64,000 nucleotides of DNA, taken from the NCBI GenBank assembly GCA_013399855.1, contig VXAY01002210.1:369812-433811 (forward strand), given 5' to 3'. Positions 57,031-64,000 of the stretch are shown here, piece by piece. The position numbers were made by a program, and so were the translations under genes. Position 1 is the first letter of the stretch. Each line of letters opens with the position of its first letter. The notes beneath the pieces were generated by a model. That model was not told the DNA's origin. It saw nothing but the letters and a program-made list of their open reading frames with translations, and ran no database searches. This DNA comes from Oxyruncus cristatus (taxonomy: Eukaryota > Chordata > Aves > Passeriformes > Cotingidae).

Positions 57031-58522
57031 ACAGCAGGCGTTGTATCTGTTCAGCTGCATTTATCTGTATCCATACACAGGTTTGTGCAGCCCCAGATCC
57101 CCGGAGTATTAAAGGATCCAGACTTTTCTCAGCTGATAATTTATTGAAGCAGCATTTCAGCATAACGCCAGGCCTTGTACAGTTATTGGTTCTGGCAGGG
57201 CTCTCTTCGTAATAACTTGATCTGCTTTCTATTGAACCAGAATGGAATTGACTGGAGGACAGTGGTGTGTTTTCTGGGAGTCTCACACTCCGAGGATCCC
57301 AGAGCACTCAATAAAGCAATGAGTTAGGCTGGGGAAGGAAACAGAAGTGCCAGCTCAGCTGGGCTTGCCCTTCACACATTTGGGAGTTCGGGTTTATTTT
57401 ATTATCTTTTTTTTTTTTTTTTTCATGTGTCAGTGCTAAGTTTCTCTGTGTGTGTTTTTGTGCTGAGGTGCCATGGGAGCGTAGCCCTCTTGGGCAAGGA
57501 TTCCCACCTGTGAGAGGGCAGGATGATCCCGTCTATGCTGTTTTCCCTGCAGGGTGTGCATCAGTCTTCCTCCCTCCCCACTTTTCCTGGTGCTGCAATG
57601 CAGTGTCAGCGTTGGTTGCAAGCCCAAGCCCTAGCACAGAGCCTGACTCTGCCACAGCCTCCTGGCTCTGGGGAGCAGCAGGAAAACACTTGGCCCCTCT
57701 CTCGGAGCTGCTGCAGTCTCCCTGCATGCTCCAGGAGGGAAAGGAGGGCCGGAGCTGCAACGGGGACGAAGGGCTCTTTTGCTTTGTGTGCCCATAGTGT
57801 TACTGCTGGGCAAGGTGAGAAAGAGCAAAAGTCAAAGCCAGGCTCTCTGTCAAGGTCTCCTGTGAAGTTTCTTGGCAAAAAAAACCCCCACAAAATAACC
57901 CACAGAAGAAAAAATATCTAATTCTTTGGCTGGATTTTCCTCATAGTCAAGAGGAACCTTGTTTTTCCAAGATTTGGGTGAACCTGGTGGTTGTGGGGTA
58001 TGGTCTCTCCGCCCTGAATTTCTTTGAGCCTTGGCCTGAAATAAGCTCATTTTACAGAAAGAAATCCAAGCAAGACACTAGGTTTGAGCACCTCTGCAGT
58101 GGCAGGCATTGGGCCATGACTCTGAGCTCATCCCTGTGCCACTGTGCTTGCTTCCAGGTTTCCCTGGCACATTGTGAAAATTCCTAAACCATTCCCAGCT
58201 CTGGAGACACAACTCAGTGGCTCCACACTAAGAGAGGCTTTGAGATGAGCAGTCCGTGATCTGCTGCACAATTTGGAATTTATCAGACATGGGATCACAT
58301 CAGGGATCCTTCCTGAACATGGGGACCAGGTTGGAGACTTTGCCAAATGCTGATCCAGCCTCACTGGCTCAATCCATCTCTTGGAATTATCCATTACCTG
58401 GCAACACATCTGGTCTCCAGGAGAGATGGGAATTTCAAAGGCTGGCTGTGCCTTTGAACCAAAAAACTCCATAACATCCATGCTCGATGAGACCAGTGGT
58501 CCATGGAGCTCACACCAGTAGC
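57031..58522. other. Unique non-coding DNA, no gene supported
   Basis: A 17-base poly-T lies at 57407-57423. An acceptor-like 'ttttccctgcag' ends near 57552 and is followed by an open stretch, 57523-57921. Its translation is Ser/Ala/Gln-rich and matches nothing known, and overlapping frames exist on both strands. I do not call it an exon. Confidence 0.4.
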
Positions 58523-58690
58523 ACAGAATCATGGAATCACTTACGTTGGAAAAGACCTCTCAGATAAACAAGTCCAACCATTAACCCAACACTTCCAGGT
58601 CCACCACTAAACCATGTCCCCAGGCATCACATTTACTGTTTTTTTAAATACTTCCAGGGATGCTGATTCCACCACTTTCTTGGGTAGATG
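58523..58690 (-). mobile_element. CR1 LINE 3' tail
   Basis: 'agaatcatggaatcacttac', 'gttggaaaagacctctcag', 'caagtccaaccattaaccc', 'ccaccactaaaccatgtccc' and 'aatacttccagggatgct'. It belongs to the 'catggtttagtgg' type, like the copies at 22907 and 53859. Confidence 0.93.
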
Positions 58691-58960
58691 CCCATGAGAA
58701 GAATAAAGCAAAAAAAGAGTATGTAGAAAGTAATCCCACCTTTGATGGCACTCCTGACATCCAGCAGTCACTGGTTTAAGGATTATTAATTTCCTCTGAT
58801 TTGGAACTGTCTGAAATAAACCACGTTTCATAACCATGGATCGACTGTGCCTCTGTGAATCTATTTAATCCCTCTTGGGACCCACCAGAACATTTGGTCT
58901 CTGGGGTTTGGCATGGGAATGAGTCACAGTGTTTAACTGTTTTTCCCCATTCAGGATGTG

Positions 58961-59033
58961 TCTCCAACCCACCTCCAACCCATCTCCAACCCACCTCTCC
59001 TGTTGGTTTTTGGGGTTTTTTTTGGGGGGGGGG
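58961..59033 (+). repeat. (TCCAACCCACC)n and T/G-rich tract
   Basis: Three near-copies of an 11-12-base C-rich unit, then runs of T and G with G10 at the end. Confidence 0.75.
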
Positions 59034-59261
59034 TTGTGATAATGGAAGGTGAGAACTTCATGGTCAACCTGATTTCAGCCGGGTCTGGGTCATTCCCTCA
59101 TGAAAGTAATGGACAACAGGAAGAACCTCGTGAGAAACTGCACAAAGTTGTTTGACTGTCCAATGCATGCGGTGAACTGGCAATGAAAATTCCACTATTC
59201 CATGTAAACATTAGGACAAAAAAGGAAAAATCAAAGGTAAAGGAGTTCCGTTGAACTGCTT

Positions 59262-59275
59262 GTTGCCATGGCTAC
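59262..59275. promoter_or_regulatory. X-box-like RFX-type palindrome
   Basis: GTTGCCATGGCTAC has a perfect left half of the X-box GTNRCC-N2-RGYAAC and one mismatch on the right. An 83-codon frame begins at the ATG inside it but resembles no protein. Confidence 0.35.
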
Positions 59276-59346
59276 TGTATCATCCAGAGTATCCAGGAGC
59301 CACACACAGGATTTCATTGCTTTTCCAGCTTTTTCATTCAGCTTGA

Positions 59347-59371
59347 TTTTATTTTATTTTATTTTTTTTTT
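59347..59371 (+). repeat. (TTTTA)n microsatellite
   Basis: Three to four TTTTA units and a T run. Confidence 0.8.
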
Positions 59372-59999
59372 AATGATTAGGAAATACGAGAGGAAGGGAA
59401 ATGCAGGAAGGGAGGACACTTATTGCTCTTCCCAGTGCTTTAAGCACAAAAATTCTTTGAGGCTGATGATAGTTGACTGTTGTCACCTGTTAGGTCTCCC
59501 AGACCTCTTTTGTTTCTGAGACAAGTAACTTAACTCTCCTTAGAACTTCTGTGCAACAACATCTTCCATTATCACTGACTTTGGGGGGACCCAGGGGTGT
59601 CCATGGCATTGCATCTTGAGGAAGGTGGGATCAGCACAGATAACCCTCTTTCTCGTGCTCTCTGGGTAGGCAACTGTCCCGAATCAAGTGGTATTTTGGG
59701 GACAGAATGTAGAATTAAATAGAATAATAGTTGTTTTCCACTCTAAACACTGCAGCATTTCCAAATACACTCCTTAAAAGCTGATAGGATTCCAAACTGA
59801 GGGCAAGGACCCATCTTCTGGCATCTCATCTTTCCATTCAAGGTTTTTTTCAGATCCTTTGAGTGCCAGTGATTCTGGAGATACCAGAGCCATGACAAAT
59901 TTGGGAGGGCTACTCAGCAATGTTGCGTCTTTATTGTTAATTTTCCAACACTAATCCAGGTTTATGTTGAAATAATTGATCAGTGATGAAAACCACTTC

Positions 60000-60650
60000 T
60001 CATGGGAGGCTGTGCAATATTACACAATAATACAATCTTTTAAAATTATGAGAACAGTGTCTCACTAATCTGATTGCTATTGGCCAAGCCAAATAATAGA
60101 AAAAGTGTAATTACAGTAGAATTATATTGCAATTAAAATGTAATTACACTGTGGGTTTTTTTTTTCCTCAATCAATAATTATTTCTGTTGATATAATAAG
60201 AACATTAACTGCATGAGTGAGTGGTTTGTGTGAGCTCTCTGGTGTCCCTGTGCTACCTGAATTGAATATACAGCACTGCAGTGACATTTACAGTATTTAT
60301 TCTCAGCCACACCGTGAACCATCCAGCCACTTATTTTCCAAAACATGAGGGGGTGTGTGCAGTTGTGTGTCCACATATGTAAAGCACTAACACATGCAAT
60401 AAGTCCTATAATTACCAATTATATTATTACATTATCATACAATTAAATTGCAATACTAATATATATTGTAATGGAGTGTAATTATATTACATTTGTATTT
60501 GTGGTATTAAAGCGTGTCAGAGAACATACTTATCATAATTACACTGCAATTGCTCTTTTACAAGAGTGGAATTACAGTCACCATATTATGAAATATGACA
60601 GTATTATCTTTCTATATTATTTGTATTAAAGTACAACTTAGAGGGCCTTG
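60000..60650. other. AT-rich island with repeated TAATTACA-type words
   Basis: A long AT-rich block in which 'aattaca', 'attacac', 'attatat' and 'ttgcaatt' recur in both orientations at 60104-60152, 60413-60500 and 60534-60610. There is no fixed period and no open frame. It could be decayed satellite, matrix-attachment-type DNA or plain AT-rich sequence. Confidence 0.6.
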
Positions 60651-61096
60651 TAATCAGTGCCTGCTTAAGAAGAGAGTGATTTTCCACCCATATCAGGAAA
60701 CAGACCCACACTGAGCTCTAGTCAAGGACTCTGACTCAACAACAAGATTTTTGGCACATGGTCCTGGTGTGGAATCTGGATCCCTATTTTGAGATCCAGT
60801 TTTTGTATTCCCATAAATTGTCTTCAGCTGCTGCTGAATTTGTCCATGGAAACTTATGGCTCCTCCCAAAGCCACGGGGACAGCAGTGGTTCACAAACCT
60901 GCCCATGAAAGTTTGTCTGCTGGTGCAGGACTAACCCAAGACACTTTGGGGCCACATTGGTTTCTCCAAAACCACCCCCTGCTGCAGATTCCTGTTTCCT
61001 TCCATGGACAGGTCAAGGAGCCTTGAGTTGGACAGGTCAGATTTGCATCTTTGTCTTTCAGTCACCTAAGGAGAGTTCAAGACAACCCTTTTGAGT
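60651..61096. other. Unique non-coding DNA, nothing recognised
   Basis: Ordinary composition, no repeat recognised, no gene-like frame. Confidence 0.5.
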
Positions 61097-61188
61097 AATT
61101 AGTGGAAGGTGTCCCTTGGTGGTAGGGGTTTGGAACTGGGTGATCTTTAAGGACCCTTCCAACCCAAACCATCCCATGCCTCTGTGAT
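61097..61188 (+). mobile_element. CR1 LINE 3' end
   Basis: 'ttagtggaaggtgtcccttg', 'gtttggaactgggtgatctt', 'aaggacccttccaaccc' and 'aaaccatcccatgcctctgt'. It is a short tail with its 3' terminus. Confidence 0.92.
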
Positions 61189-63082
61189 CTCCCAGGTGGT
61201 TCTGCTTTCATCTTAAACATCCAAACCCAGTGGCTGGAGCATTACATCATCAGACTGAAACCCCCCATTTTCCCAGGTCTTGCGCAACTTGTGCACTTTT
61301 CCTTTAAAAAGCTTCAGGAAAAAGCCCGTATCACTCCATATTGTGGTTCAACATGTAAGTTATAGTGGCACAGACTACTTCATCTTCTCTTTCTGGCCCT
61401 GGGACCTTCCAGCATCCTCTCCTGGGTCATTTCTTAGCCTGGAGACGTCCACAGATGAGCTGAGGGCATTGAGCAGAGAGGCAGGGATGCAACACACATT
61501 TACTTCACCTGCAGCTCCTACAGTGAGCCTTGACAGGGAGGAGTTCCTGAGGGACTGCAGATTCACCTTCCAGAGTCAAAATGCGGGGCTCTCCTAATGA
61601 ATATCCATTGCCATCACTGTTTATTTACTGAATTAAAATCCCAGTTTCTTGGGGCATGTCTGTACCCTTAGAGCTTGGGCCGCCAAGGGCGGAAACAAAC
61701 AACCTGAACCAACATTTACTTTCTGCAGTATTTATGATTCACCAAAACAATTGCTCTTGGCAATTATGCAAGGCAGGAACTTTATTCCAGTAAAAAAATT
61801 AGTTGGACAAATATACTGCTCAGGCAAGAATGTGTCTGAGTGTGTGGGCTCCTTCCAGGATATTCAAGGAGCTCCGAGCAGAGGAGGATGAATCAGGATG
61901 AATGAGCCAGAGAAAAATCAAGAAGATGCATAAAAGAGGTCTTTACAGCTGCATGAAAACAATATGTAGGCATTCAGCTCAGGAATAAAGAGCTGGATTC
62001 CTGGTCCCGCTGACGTCAGTGAGGCTTCTTGGATTCAGTGAATAACTTTGGATCTATAATAATCTATATATAATCTATAACGTCCCTGGGAGTGTACTTA
62101 GTTCCAAAGAAAATGGCTGCAAACTATACAAGTAGGTTCCCACGCTGTTTGAGTTCCATCCCCAACTCCGTTTATTACCAGAGGCCTCCTGAGACGTGAT
62201 GTCCTCTGGAGCTGCTGAGCCTCTTCCTTTCCGCTTTTCTCATCCTTCACCCATAGTTTTCCTGGTGACAGATCTTTAAAATTCTAGTCTTATTTTTCCC
62301 CCTTAATCATCCCTGGTTTTTAACCAGCTTTTGGAGATTTTTGGGTTCACACAGAGAATCATCATTATTTGAGTCACTTGAGAAGTGAAAAAAAAGCCAC
62401 AAATTATACATCAGGGCTGTTCCTGTGGGCATGGAGCAATGGAGAAGATAAGCAAAGGAGCCTTCTGCCAGGGGCAGACTGAGTTGGTGAGGAGAGATCT
62501 CTATCCTGTCCTAAATATTCTGAGCAATTCAGAGGCGTGGGGTACGTTCAGCGTGATGTGCACGGCTAAACTCAAACTGAGAATACAATGTAGAGAAATT
62601 AGATTCCTGTGATGGGTGGGGGAGTTGATGTCTGTAGTTGTATTTCAAGCTCAGCTGATCTTCACCATCTAAAAGTCCCATTTTCCATTCATCCATCTCC
62701 CCACAGTGATGCTAAATTCCTTCAGTTAGAGAGCTGGGACACTCTTCCCTTTTTTTTTTTGGGGGGGGGCTCTCGTTTCATTGAGTTTCTTTCTGAGCCT
62801 GTGAAGTGAGGCAGCATTTCTGCCTGGTTGGTTTTTAATTGGTATTAGTTTCCAATCAATCAGATCTCCTAAATCATAATCTCAGGAGGTGCTGATGATG
62901 CTTAACATGAGTTTGTGTGCCCTCATCCTTACTGGTAACCCATGGAGGAGGATAAGATTCACCTTGCAGAGGGGTTGTGAGGAGAGCTGACCAGTCATTC
63001 CAGTTTCCACTTAGAGACTGGCTTTGTATCATTTTGGTGTGAATAAAACCATTGCTATTATCACTGAAAAAGATTGTACAGA
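61189..63082. other. Unique non-coding DNA, no gene recognised
   Basis: A T11G9 run lies at 62750-62769 and AT-rich 'taatctata' words at 62055-62080. The plus frame 61280-61597 has no recognisable domain. Nothing else was seen. Confidence 0.45.
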
Positions 63083-63084
63083 CT

Positions 63085-63242
63085 CCCCCCGTCCCTGGGA
63101 GTGTTCAAGACCGGGCTGGATGGGGCTCTGCTCTGGTGGAAGGGGGCTCTGCTCTGGTGGGAGGTGTCTCTGCACGTGACGGGGGACTTGGAACTAGATG
63201 GTCTTTAAGGTCCCTTCTAACCCAAAGGATTCTGTGATACCA
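63085..63242 (+). mobile_element. CR1 LINE 3' tail with internal duplication
   Basis: 'ccgtccctgggagtgttcaa', 'gaccgggctggatggggctc', 'agatggtctttaaggtccc', 'ttctaacccaaaggattctg' and 'tgataccatg'. The 18-mer ggggctctgctctggtgg occurs at 63122 and 63143, where a normal tail has one 'gagcaacctggtctagtgg' block. An A-run follows at 63251-63268. Confidence 0.92.
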
Positions 63243-63250
63243 TGAAAATA

Positions 63251-63268
63251 AAAAAAAAAAAAAAAAAA
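63251..63268 (+). repeat. Poly-A tract just after a CR1 end
   Basis: Eighteen A follow the CR1 terminus by 8 bases. CR1 elements normally end in short octamer repeats and not poly-A, so this is probably a separate simple repeat. Confidence 0.8.
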
Positions 63269-64000
63269 GAGGAAAATATGGAAATTGCAATGACACAGTG
63301 ACCCTCATGTTCCTGCTGTTCCTTCTTGGTGGTCAAAGGTAGAAAGTGTCGCTGAGGTTTTTTACAGGTCTTCCAGGGCCTGTGGTTGACCCTCCAAGTT
63401 CATCGGTCTTTCTCCTAAGCAAGGGTGTGCAGGGAAAGCTCCTCGTAGGGCTGGATTCAATCCAAGTTTGTAAGACCAAAGACATTTCCAGTGAAGTACA
63501 CAGGGGTCACATAACTGCGTTTTCTCGCTGAAACTTTGTTCTGCTGTAGAATTTGCTGCTGACTTTTACCTTTATTACCCGAGTTATACAATATACTTCA
63601 AGATCCCCCGAATGGCAAGGACTGTAGAACAGCAATGTAGCAGGATTAGCTGTTTGCCACAGCTCCTGTCCAGCACTGCTGTGCTTTCCCTGCGGCAGGT
63701 GGGACGCAGGAAACAAATAAGAATTTCACTCGGTGCTGTTAAGAGAGAGTGGGCAGACAGGACCACTTTCACCAGGGTCCCTCTGACTGGCGTGGACCTG
63801 AAACAGCACCATTTCTGCTCAAAATAGCCTGCCACGGGCAGAGACATTTTGTTTTTTTTGCTAAAAGCAAACAGAGTTGCTAAGAAACGAATATTGCGGA
63901 GATGGAAAATCCACAAAAGGTTTGACAGTCGCCGAGCGGTGCGGGAGGGGTGGAGTGGCTTGGCAAACGTGGCCATGCAGCTATCCCAGAAGAGCCAGAG
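63269..64000. other. Unique DNA rising in CpG toward the right edge
   Basis: Most of this is ordinary unique sequence. CpGs cluster in 63888-63970 (for example 'gtcgccgagcggtgcgg'), beside a weak X-box-like 13-mer at 63876-63888. A plus ATG at 63975 opens a short frame cut off by the window edge. A second regulatory or first-exon region may begin here, but there is not enough sequence to say. Confidence 0.35.

Larger units (their letters stand above)
58691..59999. other. Unique DNA with simple repeats and an X-box-like palindrome
   Basis: Three ~12-base units of 'tccaacccacc' occur at 58961-58998. They are followed by a T/G tract ending in ten G (59024-59033) and an X-box-like palindrome at 59262. 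(TTTTA)n lies at 59347-59371. No gene was recognised. Confidence 0.45.

Noticed and set aside
57523..57921. Open stretch after an acceptor-like 'ttttccctgcag'
   Set aside because: The translation is not recognisable, competing frames exist on both strands, and no donor site or CpG support was found.
59268..59519. 83-codon frame starting at an ATG in good context within the X-box-like palindrome
   Set aside because: The frame runs through a (TTTTA)n repeat and resembles no protein. The ATG context comes from the palindrome itself.

Overview
The window is vertebrate nuclear DNA, almost certainly from a bird. It is littered with short, 5'-truncated CR1 LINE copies (about 29 recognised, roughly 6 kb by hand tally) that end in the avian-type 3' terminus: CCTTCCAACCCAAACC followed by short direct repeats such as ATTCTGTG. 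No Alu-, B1- or L1-like sequence was seen. The coding density, CpG depletion, homopolymer runs and assembly N-gaps fit a draft bird genome. The species cannot be named from the sequence.

No protein-coding exon, tRNA, rRNA or other gene could be supported. The open frames are short, and most of those with recognisable similarity are sense or antisense readings of CR1 ORF2 tails. The first ~245 bases are a CpG-rich block (about 27 CpG by hand count), probably the edge of a promoter or first exon of a gene lying mainly to the left. CpG content rises again in the last ~100 bases. Everything between is best read as intronic or intergenic DNA; the two cannot be told apart here.

Layout. 1-2000: CpG island edge, then a CR1 tail present twice in tandem around a single N. 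2000-14330: sparse small CR1 fragments in otherwise unique DNA. 14331-22900: mostly unique and AT-rich, with microsatellites and a 40-base poly-A beside an N. 22900-28310: a CR1 tail, a ~680-bp CR1 fragment and a back-to-back CR1 pair. 28310-33880: nearly repeat-free, with candidate regulatory sequence and a poly-T/N-gap cluster. 33880-46960: many CR1 tails, a CCTTCCCAAA minisatellite, a strong G-quadruplex motif, an AT/TATG-rich tract and the longest CR1 (~800 bp). 46960-54300: CR1 fragments, ancient MIR-like relics and a 408-base gap. 54300-61000: a 406-bp tandem duplication of non-CR1 sequence and an AT-rich TAATTACA-rich island. 61000-64000: two CR1 tails and a CpG-richer right edge.

I found no new gene system. 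The observations most worth checking are the two tandem duplications (one probably an assembly artefact), the inverted CR1 pairs, the G4 motif, the RFX X-box-like palindromes and several stretches that look like candidate conserved enhancers.
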